DNA of 64,000 nt from Sclerotinia nivalis (Eukaryota; Ascomycota; Leotiomycetes; Helotiales; Sclerotiniaceae): positions 2,170,001 through 2,234,000 of the forward strand of contig JAPEIS010000001.1 of NCBI GenBank assembly GCA_029531795.1, written 5' to 3'. Each line of letters opens with the position of its first letter. Position 1 is the stretch's first letter. Of this stretch, positions 1-10,528 are shown piece after piece. The position numbers were made by a program, and so were the translations under genes. The notes under the pieces are model-generated. The model was not told the DNA's origin. It made no database searches and saw only the letters and a program-made list of their open reading frames with translations.

Positions 1-3000
1 GCAAGTTACATTCGATGACCTTCAGCTGTGGAAGACCTCCTTCAGGGTCCTCGGCCTTGATGATTTGCATATTGAAAGGACCAGTAATGCTCCAGGCCTT
101 GGCAACCTTTTCAGCAATCTCCTTGACACGGTCCATTGTAGTTTGATCGAGAGAAGCAGGTGGTAGAACGAGAGTAGCGTCACCCGAGTGAACACCAGCC
201 TGCTCTACGTGCTCACTGACAGCGTGGAGAATGAGTTTACCGTTAGATCCAACACCATCCACATCAATTTCTTCGGCACCTTCGATGAATTTAGTAATGA
301 CAACTGGATGGTCGGGGGAAACATTGCTGGCAGCTTCGAGTTTCTCTTTGAGCTCATCTTTGCTTCGAATGACAGTCATAGCTGCGCCTGACAAGACATA
401 ACTGGGGCGAACGAGTACTGGGTAGTCAACTTCCTCAGCAAAAGCCTCGGCATCAGCAACGGAGGTGAGTTCCTTCCAAGCTGGCTGATCAACTCCAATG
501 CTATCCAAGATGGCAGAGAACTTTTGTCTATCTTCTGCTTTGTCGATGTCCTTAGGATCTGTTCCCAGGATCTTGGCTCCTCCTGTCTCCTGCAAACGGA
601 GAGCGATGTTTTGTGGGAGTTGACCACCTACAGAAACAACAACTCCAGTAGCGGTCTCAAGTTCGTAGATATCCATTACACGTTCGTAGCTCAATTCTTC
701 GAAGTAGAGTTTGTCGGCAGTATCGAAATCTATTTTTATGTTAGCTGAGATGACTATGATGGAATTGGAGGAGATAATGTACCTGTGCTATAAGTCTCGG
801 GATTGTACATTGAGGGAGTCAGTATTGGTCCAAAATGGGGGAGTCCAGCAGACTCACGTTAATCATGACGGTTTTCTTGCCCATTTCTCTCAGAGCAAGA
901 GTTGCATTAACAGCACACCAATCAAATTCAACTGAGCTACCAATTCTGTACACACCACTTCCCAAAATAATAGTTCCATGATCATCAAAGGTAACGTCAT
1001 GAGTTGTTGCATTGTATGTTGTGTACTAGAACATTGGAAGGTTAGATTCTTCTTCCCCAGCAAAACTAGAAACTTGAATCATCCAAACAGAACTGGACAT
1101 TCGAATAATGTTGATTATCAAAAACAAACTGAGATATCAAATATACTGAGAAACTCAGATCAAGTGGAACGTTCAAAATGAGGAAGACATTTGGATCAAA
1201 TGAGATGCTCAAACCGAGTGAGATATTCAGAGAGAGTGAGATGCCCGAACCATGTGAAGTATTCAGATCCAATGAAGTTCTCCAATGAAATGAGATTCTC
1301 AATATTTGATTGAAACATCTAAACGGGATTGAACATAAAGGGATAAGGAAATGTCCTTCAAAAAATTGCCCAGTTGAAATATACAACCCAAATTGGACAT
1401 TGAGGGCAGGAAATATCCCAGGACAAATATGCCTAGTCAAACATCCAAGTAGAATAAACTTCAAATCGAGTAAAACTCCCAGAACGAAGTTGGAAACCAA
1501 ACCAAGCCGAATATCCAAATCAAATTTAGATATCCAAACCTAGCTGGATATCCAATTGAAGTTCGAAGGCCAAACAATATGATGTGTTCAAGAGAAAAGC
1601 TGATCATCCAGACAGACTTGGATATTCAAATGAATCTGGACTTCCAAATAAAGCTGAACATCGTGATATAGTTGGGCATCTGGATAGAGCGGAATCTCCA
1701 AACATACCCCGCCATTCAAGGAGAAAGATGGACAGAACCTTTCAATAGACTTGAACGTCCTGAAAGAGTTTAAACATCCAAACAGGAAGTAAAAATGGAC
1801 ATTCAACCAAGACTGGGTATCCAGAAAACATTCAACAGTAAAACATAGTCGGATGTTCAAGCATAGCTGAACGAAAAAAATTCTTCCAAGACAGCGAAAA
1901 GAAAAGGGAAACGCTCACCAAATAATTTGTAGAAGCTGTTGAAAATTGGGAGTTAGTAATTGCCTATCAAGGAAAGAGTTTGAAGGGGGAAGGGGAATGA
2001 AAGCTGTATTGGGAAATAAAAATTACGAACCTGGAAACTCGGCAGCAAGAGTATCAATTCTCTTAACGAAGGGAGTGATACCAAAGCTCTTTCTGCGAGC
2101 TCGAACTTCATCTTCAGTGGAGTTAACGGCATTGGCGATTTGTTTGTCAGAGAAACCCATTTTCTTTGCCTTTTGAATGATTTCCTTCTTCAGTCCATCA
2201 AGACTACCGATATCCTCAAGCTCATGGGTACAATCAACAATGTTCTGAAGCTTGTACAAGAACCATTTATCAATCTTGGTAAGGTCATGTATACGATCAA
2301 CTGAGTAGTTCTCGTGAAGCATGGCTTGACCAACAGCTAACCAACGACGATCGGTAGGGTTTTGGAGTTCGTAGTCAAGGTCATCAAATTTGTCTCCTTG
2401 GAAACCGACGAATCTTGGATCAACTTGACGAATAGCCTTTTGGATAGATTCTTCGAAAGTTCTACCAATAGCCATGACTTCACCAACGGACTTCATGGCG
2501 CTGCCGATGTCGCGCTTCACGTGCTGGAACTTTGATAAATCCCATCTAGGAATCTTAGAGACGATGTAATCAAGAGAAGGCTCGAAATTGGCAGTTGTAG
2601 TCTTGGTAACAGCGTTTGGTAACTCGGGAAGAGTGTGGCCAAGTCCAATCTTGGCAGCAGTATACGCAAGGGGGTAACCAGTAGCCTTTGAGGCAAGAGC
2701 AGATGATCGAGAAAGACGGGCGTTAACTTCAATAACTCTGTAGTCCAATCCGTCGGGTTGTAAAGCGTACTGAACATTACATTCTCCAACAACACCCAAA
2801 TGTCGGACAATCTTGATAGCAGCTGAACGAAGCATGTGATATTCCTCGTCGCTCAAGGTCTGACTAGGGGCAACGACGATAGAATCACCAGTGTGGATAC
2901 CGAGAGGGTCAAAGTTTTCCATGTTGCAGACAGTGATACAGTTGTTGCTAGCATCTCTGACAACCTCATATTCAACTTCTTTCCATCCCTTCAATGATTT

Positions 3001-3995
3001 CTCAACCAGAATTTGAGGTGAAAGAGTCAAAGATCTAGAGGCCATGTTGCGAAGTTCTTCCTCGTTGTTTGCAAAACCAGAACCGAGACCACCAAGAGCA
3101 TATGCGGCACGGACAATGATTGGGTAACCAATACCCTTTGCAGCTTCTAAAGCCTCGTCCACGGTTGATACAGCGACAGATTGAGCAATTGGAATATTGA
3201 TCTCACCAAGGGCCTTGGCGAAGAGATCTCTATCCTCACTGGTCTCAAGAGTCTTGATGCTGGTACCTAAAACCTTCACGCCATATCTCTCAAAGATACC
3301 CATACGCTCCATTTGTACACCAAGGTTGAGAGCTGTTTGACCACCGAAAGTGAGGAAGATACCATCAGGCCTCTCACGCTCGATAACGTATGTGACATAT
3401 TCGGGTGTGACTGGAAGATAATAGACCTCGTCGGCAAGAACGTGAGCAGTTTGTATTGTTGCAATGTTGGGGTTGATGAGCACAGAAGCTACACCAGCTT
3501 CTTTTAAGGCTTTCAAAGCTTGGGAACCTAGATTGAACAAACAGTTAGCATGCTATAATATTCCTCCTTCATGTGAGTTGACATGAAGATCAAGCTTGAG
3601 GAGAAATCCTGCACCAACAAAATGACTCGTTCCACCAAAGGCTGATGTCTGGGGCACCAACCTGAATAATCGAATTCTCCTGCTTGACCAATACTCAAGC
3701 CACCACTTCCAATGACCAAAACCTTCTTCACGTTCACTGGGTTGGCAGCTCCTTTTACAACCCCACTATTCAAGTATGCTTCTGCACTGGGCGCGGTTTG
3801 TGACTGATCCCTGAGGAGTGTCGAGCTGGAGAACATTCGAGCATATTTGCTATTTTTCCAAACTTGAGCTGGTTGACGATGTACAAGACCATTAATTGAA
3901 GCTCTAGTAGTGAATGCTCTCGCAGGCAAAGCTGGAGCCTTGCATTGGCGGAGGAGAGATGAAGATCGATATGCGAAGCGGTTTGCAAGCGCCAT
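1..3995 (-). CDS. CPA2: Carbamoyl-phosphate synthase, arginine-specific, large subunit (partial, 3' end outside window)
   Basis: Large ATP-grasp subunit that makes carbamoyl phosphate from bicarbonate, ATP and ammonia supplied by the small amidotransferase subunit, feeding arginine synthesis; in filamentous fungi it is mitochondrial. The first ATG (3995) opens a basic, Ser/Arg-rich presequence of about 70 residues, followed by the first synthetase half ([20 protein letters not shown]). The second half starts near residue 610 ([20 protein letters not shown]). Exons I infer: 3995-3662, 3527-2031, 1935-1919, 1025-858, 807-783 and 729-1, giving about 923 residues here out of the family's roughly 1170. 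Introns 3528-3661, 1936-2030 and 730-782 are canonical; 1026-1918 is very long and repeat-filled; 808-857 has a non-AG acceptor. An upstream in-frame TTG is not used as start. Identity is certain from the family; exon calls near 783-1935 rest on protein continuity. Confidence 0.95.
808..857 (-). other. CPA2: 50-nt CPA2 intron with apparent TG acceptor
   Basis: The minus strand shows a GTGAGT donor directly after ATG-ATT-AAC, a TACTGAC branch motif, and then CTCCCTCAATG before the codons for Y-N-P-E-T-Y-S-T. Keeping the conserved MINYNPET motif requires the intron to end in ATG. The nearest AG lies 12 nt downstream (ending at 796 on the + strand) and would delete Y-N-P-E in frame. See findings. 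Confidence 0.65.
1125..1878 (-). repeat. Degenerate 18-bp tandem repeat filling CPA2 intron 3
   Basis: Most of the 893-nt intron reads as about 40 diverged head-to-tail copies of an 18-bp unit, consensus on the + strand near GGATATCCAAACAAAGCT. The clearest runs are 1200-1290 (five successive units each beginning GA and ending in T) and 1530-1695. Some units carry 1-9 nt insertions. On the gene's strand the 18-nt period gives open stretches with a hexapeptide rhythm (1066-1518 and 1588-1860), but these are out of phase with the exons. Confidence 0.8.
1919..1935 (-). other. CPA2: 17-nt microexon of CPA2
   Basis: The minus-strand sequence CTTCTACAAATTATTTG lies between a CAACAG acceptor (branch TACTAAC 16 nt upstream) and a GTGAGC donor. 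Joined to the exon ending in G at 2031 it reads A-S-T-N-Y-L, then runs in phase 0 into Y-T-T-Y-N at 1025. This restores the TNYLYTTYN segment expected where the second synthetase half begins. Without it the flanking exons are out of frame and a stop precedes TACACAACA. Confidence 0.85.
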
Positions 3996-6652
3996 GATGT
4001 CGAATTGAAGCTTCAATTGAACTTCTAAAAAGTAATATGTCCACCTGATCCCTAATACTTTGCCCTGCCAATTATTTCAAAGATGTTTTGGCGTTTTGTG
4101 GGAAAATGAATGTGGTTTTGGACAATGGATTTTTTTTGGTTGAAAAACTACCTGGGGTAGCTTTCTGATAAGCTTTTGGTGTTGGTTGGTAATAAAGGAA
4201 TGATGAACCTCTCTGTCTTAGCAGATTGAAGTTATTCCTGGAGTTTGGAAGGTTCGAAGTCTCTAAGCATTGTCGGTTAAGTTGGGGAAATCAAAATAGT
4301 AATTGTGTGGGCTTTTTCAATTGGTATATGTTTTGAGTCAAATGATGAGGGTTTTGATTGAAGTTTTTTGTTCTTATATTTATTTATTTAAGCTGAGGTG
4401 AGTCTTCGTTGTGTGACCGGCTGCTTGGAACCAAAATTTTCTTAGTCCCGCTTTTTTATCTGCAAGGACAATCCCAACCAACCAACAAAGAGTATCTATG
4501 GTTTAAGCCAAATTGGGTATTTAGAAGATTGGAAGTGAGCCAATTGGAAGCTGTCATTCAACCAATTAATACTGAAATTTACCAATTGATTTTTTGACAT
4601 CACGACATACTAAAGAAAAATAATCCCTGTTGGGGACCACGGAGAGCTATGAGCTATTTCATCGGACCGGATTATCAGTCAGGCAACCTACCATGTGCCT
4701 TACCACATGAATGAATGAGGGATTCAAAACTACCAGAGCGATGCCGGCGTATGATAAAAATCTTCTTCATGCATTATTTTATGTGCGTGGCAGGAAGACG
4801 TGGGGTCTATAAGATTATATGTCACATTGATCTTCAAGAGCATTACATATTTTCATTTTCTATTAGCCATGATCTTGGAACCTCTTCGGAACTTTAGATA
4901 TCGTATATTGATCTGTTGATCTAAAAAAAATCTCCACCACCGGGTGTACTTCGCTTAGCACCTTCGAAAGGGGAGTCGCCCTTTTGTACTTACAGAAAAA
5001 CCTCGTAGTATGCACTGTAATTGATATCATTGTGTACTGCGTAATCTACTAAACATTGCACTTTTCAGTGACGCTTGGAATAGACAAGCTGTCAAAGTAG
5101 TAATAATTGGAGATTATTTGTATCTCAACCTGTCGCTCAACATTCATTTGCTTTGTGATTGTTTTCATGTATTGCCAACCTCTTCCAACTAGACCTAAAT
5201 CACACACCCCAATCTACCTCATTATATCAAAATGTACAGCTTTTAACTGTGTGACATCAACTTAATTCATATAGAATTAACGATCATCAATCGATCACCA
5301 ATCAATGCATTCCGACTCTTAGTTTTATGACAGTTACTGATTGTTTTGTTTGTTTATTTTTATTGGAACGTCGAAATGCTAATGTGCCACGATTTGGACC
5401 AAGCCTCGTACATACCTCTTAGCAGCTAAACTAGCTCGGGTACCCTGTCCATAGCTCTTCTGATTACATGAAGTTAGCACTGCTGGTCATTGCACTCGAA
5501 TGAAGAGCGGACGAGTTGAACACAACTCCAGGAAGGTAGCACCCAGCCCACAATGTGTTGTCGTACTGTAGAAAACCACCTAATACAGCACTGGCTGTTG
5601 AAGGTCCCTCAAAAACATGTTAGACCTCCTGTCAACCGATGTATAAAACTTATAGGTAAAGTATGGACTTTTGTGACTCCTGCCTACCTCCTTCCGATTC
5701 AGCTCTGGCAATCTTTACCCCGTTAGAGTCCACAGTCTATTTTATCATTCATATTAATCACCTTCTCTATGCTTTTCGACCTATGTAATTTGATTTATGA
5801 CTTTGAACGGAAAAGCAAGCAGATCTACTACTGCCATACTCAACATTTAAATAATACTCGAGGCTCTGTTAATGCGAGACAAGCCTGAGCTACTATCTAA
5901 TGATGAAGACATCTCAACAATTCAACTGATGAGAGATTCACAATTCTTCAACCATTGAAATAGAAGCTTGCAAGCTTAATATCCATATGTTTCAAAAGAA
6001 ATTGAAAGCATGTCTTATTCCAAAAAACTAGATACACTGCTATAGCTAGGATTGTAAAAAGGTGTAAGCTTTGGATCAGGGAGGCTGAAAATGAACCTAT
6101 AAGATGACAAACTCTCTCCTGACGGCGTCATCTTGTCTTGGTTGCTTGTCACAACCCTTTGCACTCCGATTCGAGATGCAGGATTATAGCAGTGGAAATT
6201 ATCCTCATTCGCAGTAGTCTGTTCGTTTTCTTTCCCTTATGTATTGTACATTTCCTTGGACATGCAGAAAAGCATGAAACAGCAGATAAACCTTACATCT
6301 TCATTCCAAGGTCAAAACCCACTGAGGCTCCTCATATGAATATTCAAATGAGGTAGAGTGTTGGACCTAGTTTCAGAATCATGGCCTTGCCTTGATTGGT
6401 ATGAAACTGACCTTATTTTGGAGATGCTCCTGTTGATGAATGAAGGGGTCATGATGTTGTTGCTTGCTTAGTACACTAAAAATCTACCGCCGGGAGTGAA
6501 GATGACATAACCGAGATAACCGATAAGGTACCCCATAAGCTCCTTATCGACACTTTTTCATTATAAGCCTTCCTCCCTCACAACCTTACACATTAATCAT
6601 AATAATAAATCCTCTCTTTTTTACACAGTGTCGATTCCATAGTTTAATCAGT
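3996..6652. other. Intergenic region, CPA2 promoter side
   Basis: About 2.65 kb without a convincing gene. Only short ORFs with no intron-compatible extension are present. The part next to 3995 must hold the CPA2 promoter and leader. A paired GATA motif lies near the right end and is listed separately. I see no repeat or tRNA here. Confidence 0.6.
6514..6549. promoter_or_regulatory. Clustered GATA motifs with inverted pair
   Basis: CGATAAGG (6521-6528) and CCTTATCG (6542-6549) form perfect 8-bp inverted arms 13 nt apart, and a further GATAAC sits at 6515-6520. Fungal GATA factors such as AreA/NIT2 bind HGATAR. The cluster is about 105 bp upstream of the start codon at 6653. Function is inference from motif and position. 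Confidence 0.4.
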
Positions 6653-7404
6653 ATGGATCCATCATCAATTCCATCACCACCAAAACTACAGATGGCGCAT
6701 GTTCTCGCTGATCTTAATACCCTCAAACAAGCAGTTCGTCATCTCCACATCTCCATCTCTCTATATATATGTCTACTTTAATGACCCTCAACCCGCGCAT
6801 TTAAAGCCTTGCATTATATTCTGTGGCTCCTCAATGTTTTCCCTGATTATACGTGCTAACCAGTCTTTCGCGCAGCCTCCTAAAGCCACCCTCTCCTTCT
6901 TACGCACCCTCTCCACCATTTCAGCCGACATACACGAAAGAAAAACATCAATCCATTCACAGCCAGTGCCGACATTTGATCGCCTAGGCCGCCGTATACC
7001 TTCACCCCCCTCTGTTATCCAACCCCCATCTCCTCCACTTAGGAAACACTCATCTATGGAATCAATTGATCTTCCAGAAACCGAGGAATCCAAGAGGGAG
7101 GGTCGAGACCGTCGTCTTGAAAGAAGGAGAAGTAGCGGAGTATGTTATAAAATTTATACTGTTAACCCAAAGCAATAGCTAATGAGGTATATTACAGAAA
7201 GATGAAGAGTTCATGCGGGCGAAGACATTACTGGTGTATTACAATAATCGAGACAAGCTACAGAAAAAGGGTGAAAAGGGATTGGCATTATCACAGGAAA
7301 GGGTCAATAAAGCGTTGAACGAACAGGCAGAAAAGAGACACCAGGTGAGGAAAAGAGCTTCTGTTGGAAGACTTGCAGTATCAGATGCGGCTAGTTATTT
7401 TTAA
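6653..7404 (+). CDS. Small basic protein of unknown function
   Basis: Three exons (6653-6733, 6876-7139, 7198-7404) give 183 residues. Intron 1 has a GTTCGT donor, a GTGCTAAC branch and a CGCAG acceptor; intron 2 is GTATGT...TTACAG. The N-terminus (MAHVLADLNTLKQ) looks helical. The middle is proline- and serine-rich around residues 60-90. The C-terminal third is rich in Lys, Glu and Arg with coiled-coil character (RAKTLLVYYNNRDK, then KKGEKGLALSQERVNKAL). There is no signal peptide or membrane span. I do not recognise the family. The gene is likely real because three frames join cleanly at good splice sites. It is followed by the FAHD1-like gene on the same strand. Confidence 0.7.
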
Positions 7405-7729
7405 TGCATAATTTAAACATTCAAATACAATGGAGTGGGAATTGTATTGCTGTTCTCAAGAAGTTCATTTGATATTCGAATATCAAAAGATTTCATGATC
7501 ATTAAAAACCTACCTACTCATGAAGCATATCTACAGTATCATCTACAGAGCTCTGGATCTCGGTGCCGATTAGAGCTTCCGGAAGCTCGTCCCATAAACG
7601 ACCGAGTGGGGTCCCCAGGGTAGCATAAGATCTCCCACTCTCCCACATGAATTGCTTGCTCCCTAGTTACCTTTGACACTATACATAAAAAGGTTTGGGA
7701 ATTGCATTTTTCGTATACACTTTTCCAGT

Positions 7730-8597
7730 ATGTCGTTAATCTTCCGTCGTGGCCTTGCCACCATATCTCCTTTCAAAAGTGCCTCAAAAGTTGTATGTAT
7801 TGGGAGGAACTACGCGTATGTTTCCCCCCACTTCTCTTCGAGATGAGTTCATCAATTGAAGACCTGCAAAGTAAATAGAATGGCTAACCTCAATTGAAAC
7901 AGAGACCACATCACAGAGTTGAATAATAGCAAGCCCAAACAGCCGTTCTTCTTCCTCAAACCACCTTCCTCAATCCTCCCTCCAAATGGCGGAGCTGTCA
8001 TCCGACCAAAGGGCGTAGATCTGCATTATGAAGTAGAATTGGCTTTGATCATGGGGAAGCAGGTCAAGAATCTCGAGGCAGAGAATGAGAAGGAGGCTTA
8101 TGATTCTATCGAAAGTGTGTATTTTCGACTGGGTGACTCAATCTTATTTCTAATCATTGAATAATATAGGCTACGCAATGAGTATTGATATGACCGCTCG
8201 CAACGCTCAAAACGAGGCAAAGAAGAAGGGTCTTCCCTGGGATATTGCAAAGGGATTTGATACCTTTCTCCCAATGAGCAACATCATTTCCAAGTCTCAA
8301 ATTCCGGATCCTCATAATGCCACCGTGTGGCTTACAGTCAACAATGAGCACCGACAAAAGGATTCTACAGAATTGATGCTCTACCGAATTCCTAGAATTT
8401 TGAGCGATATCTCCAAGGTTATGACTCTGGAAAAGGGCGATATTGTCTTAACTGGTACACCAAAGGGAGTTGGATCCGTAAAACCCGGAGATGTTATGAG
8501 AGTCGGCATCAGTGTTGGGGGTAAGGAGTTGGTGGAAGGAAAGATCGAAGTTGCAGTTGAGGAATCGACGAGTACATATGAATTCAAGGAGACTTGA
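7730..8597 (+). CDS. Fumarylacetoacetate hydrolase family protein, FAHD1-like (acylpyruvase / oxaloacetate decarboxylase)
   Basis: Exons 7730-7815, 7903-8114 and 8170-8597 encode 241 residues, normal for FAHD1-type proteins. Family members hydrolyse acylpyruvates and decarboxylate oxaloacetate with Mg or Mn, usually in mitochondria; the short basic N-terminus (MSLIFRRGLATISPF) fits import. Visible motifs are KVVCIGRNYADH, the metal-ligand stretch YEVELALIMGK, SIDMTARNAQ, and LTGTPKGVGSVKPGD near the C-terminus. Junctions keep frame at A-D-H and E-S-Y-A-M. It converges on BNA1, whose stop codon lies 155 bp away across a 14-bp minisatellite. Family is sure; exact substrate is not. Confidence 0.92.
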
Positions 8598-8656
8598 GCA
8601 CGTCACGTATATACTATTATCAGGATACCCGAAGATAGGCATAATGAGTTGAGTTT

Positions 8657-8735
8657 AGACTTCATTCAATAGACTTCATTCAATAGACTTCATTCAATAG
8701 ACTTCATTCAATAGACTGCATTCATTCATTCATTA
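8657..8735. repeat. 14-bp minisatellite between convergent genes
   Basis: Four perfect tandem copies of AGACTTCATTCAAT (8657-8712) are followed by a decayed copy and CATT tetranucleotide repeats up to about 8735. The array lies in the 155-bp gap between the stops of the FAHD1-like gene and BNA1, so probably in the 3' untranslated region of one or both transcripts. Confidence 0.95.
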
Positions 8736-8751
8736 ATTCTTTTCTTGTCAA

Positions 8752-9396
8752 TCAAGAAAGATTTGGATCCTGGATAGATCCAGGCGGTGGTGCAGATTCC
8801 GCAACCGTCCCGCATTTCTTACATTTCCTTCTCTCCTCACTATCTTTGAAGCTATTCACAGCTTCCTTTATCTGCGTGCCTAGATCCGTACAATGGAAAG
8901 CGGCTTCCTCCACCACCTCACGGCAATTGGTACAATACCATCTTAAACGATCTAACGAATCCTTAGGTCTCGGTTGCTCTAGGACAATGCCCACAGTATT
9001 TGCGAATCGGACGGGGTTATGCGGCGTATTTGGTGGCAGTAGGAACATCTCTCCTTCCCCAATAATTATATCTTTGAATTCGCCTTCATCCACCACCTTC
9101 AACATCATAGCTCCTTTGTATTGGTAGAACCATTCTGCAGTTTCGTTGATGTGATAGTCGGTTCGTGCATTTGGACCTCCTACAATCTGCGAAGCTTAGA
9201 AATGTTTTGGGGCGATTATGGGAGAAGAGTTTCGTACCATAACAGTCACATCTTTGTTGTAAACACAATAATTATTAATCGGGGGCTTCAAGAGATGAGA
9301 GTTCTCTTCGAGCCTGTTAGAACCGTTAAAATAGATCTCTTTGGTAATTTCAATGATAGCTTACCACTTGGGCAGATTTAGAGGGGCTGTGAGCAT
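8752..9396 (-). CDS. BNA1: 3-hydroxyanthranilate 3,4-dioxygenase
   Basis: Fe(II) cupin dioxygenase that opens 3-hydroxyanthranilate to aminocarboxymuconate semialdehyde in de novo NAD synthesis from tryptophan; cytosolic. Exons 9396-9365, 9313-9238 and 9186-8752 give 180 residues, the usual length. The N-terminus reads MLTAPLNLPKW then LEENSHLLKPPINNYC. IVGGPNARTDYHINETAEWF supplies the first iron His and the Glu, and LLPPNTPHNPVRF the second His. The C-terminus has the microbial rubredoxin-like Cys pairs (CTNC, CKKC). Both introns are 51 nt. The gene is divergent from the CTR copper transporter and convergent with the FAHD1-like gene. Confidence 0.95.
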
Positions 9397-9814
9397 TTTG
9401 GAAGATTGTTTGGTTGTGGTGTTCTCCTCAAAACTCAATTCAGAAGTGAACATCTCGCGATTGCCCCTCTATCCGATGAAACCGGTTGTGGCAGAATAAA
9501 GGCGGTGTATCATAGCTTAGCATTGATGATGTCCGTGCGCCACCCGATAAAGAAAGTGAAGCTTGTCCGAGCTGTTGGATTTAGCTTTGGTTTGCGCGCA
9601 TTTGAGAAGGTAAAATAGGGGACCCTCGACTCGTATCATTCGGTAATTGGTGCAACTAATACTTAGGTAGTCACGTCAGCCTTCAAGGGAAAGAGTGATA
9701 TATGGTATTTTAATATTTATCTCAACTTATCATCCTACTCCTTCAAGCTCAGCTTACCATCTATATCACCGATAACGATCTTTCAATATTAAAGTACAAT
9801 ACTCCAAACTCACA
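9397..9814. promoter_or_regulatory. Shared divergent promoter of BNA1 and the copper transporter
   Basis: Only 418 bp separate the two start codons, so both genes must be driven from this segment. I see GATAA-type motifs near 9546 and 9770 but no clear copper-response element. Co-regulation is inference. Confidence 0.5.
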
Positions 9815-10528
9815 ATGGATCACTCGCATATGGATCACAGCATGCACGATATGGGGATGGATATGGGAGGAGATAGATGTAACATGAACGTCCGTCTTCA
9901 ATTTGCTTCACTCTCCCAATTCCTCAATCATTAACATCCAATTGCAGATGCTCTTTACCTGGGACACAACCAACCTTTGCATCATCTTCCGGTGGTGGCA
10001 CATTCGTTCTACCTTCTCCCTTCTCATATCCCTTCTCGGCGTCGTTGCCATCACCGCCGGCTACGAAGGCATTCGCTCCCTAACCCGTCGCTATGAAACA
10101 TGGGTCGAGAAACAACAAGCATCTATAACACGTAAGTTCTCTTACTTTACACATCACCCTTTTGCAATTCTTCCCTCGACTTTCATACCTGAGCAGTGGA
10201 ATGAAAAGCTGAGATTGTTTACTCGAATTAAGTGGATGATGTTACTGAAAATCCGCCTTTTCTCTGGGCAGGACGCAATCAAGAGGAAGTGGGTCAGAGA
10301 GCACATGTTATTAAGGCTGCGCTATATGCTTTCCAGTATTTTTATGCGTTTATGTTGATGTGAGTTTCCATCTTTATCCTTTCCGCGTATGCATACTAAT
10401 GATGTTGTAGGTTGCTTTTCATGACATATAATGGATGGGTTATGATTGCAGTAGGAGTGGGTGCATTTGTGGGTTTCTTGATATTCGGAAAGAACCTTTC
10501 GGCTTCAAAGGAAACAGCATGTCATTAA
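9815..10528 (+). CDS. CTR-family copper transporter
   Basis: Exons 9815-9889, 9948-10131, 10272-10359 and 10411-10528 encode 154 residues. CTR proteins are trimeric Cu(I) channels with three membrane spans, in the plasma or vacuolar membrane. The N-terminus is rich in Met and His (MDHSHMDHSMHDMGMDMGGD), typical for Cu(I) capture. TM1 follows MLFTWDTTNLCIIF. The second span contains the family MxxxM signature in FMLMLLFMTYN, and the third has GVGAFVGF, a GxxxG-type helix contact. Exon 1 uses a weak GTCCGT donor; the frame and the conserved N-M-L-F-T-W junction support it. It is divergent from BNA1. Confidence 0.92.

Noticed and set aside
1066..1860. Two minus-strand ORFs (150 and 90 codons) with hexapeptide repeats
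   Set aside because: They lie inside the CPA2 intron, are out of phase with each other and with the exons, and follow from an 18-bp tandem repeat rather than selection on protein.
4920..4985. Short segment with a T-run and stem-like ends that looked like a Pol III gene on the minus strand
   Set aside because: No T arm, anticodon arm or 5S motif could be fitted.
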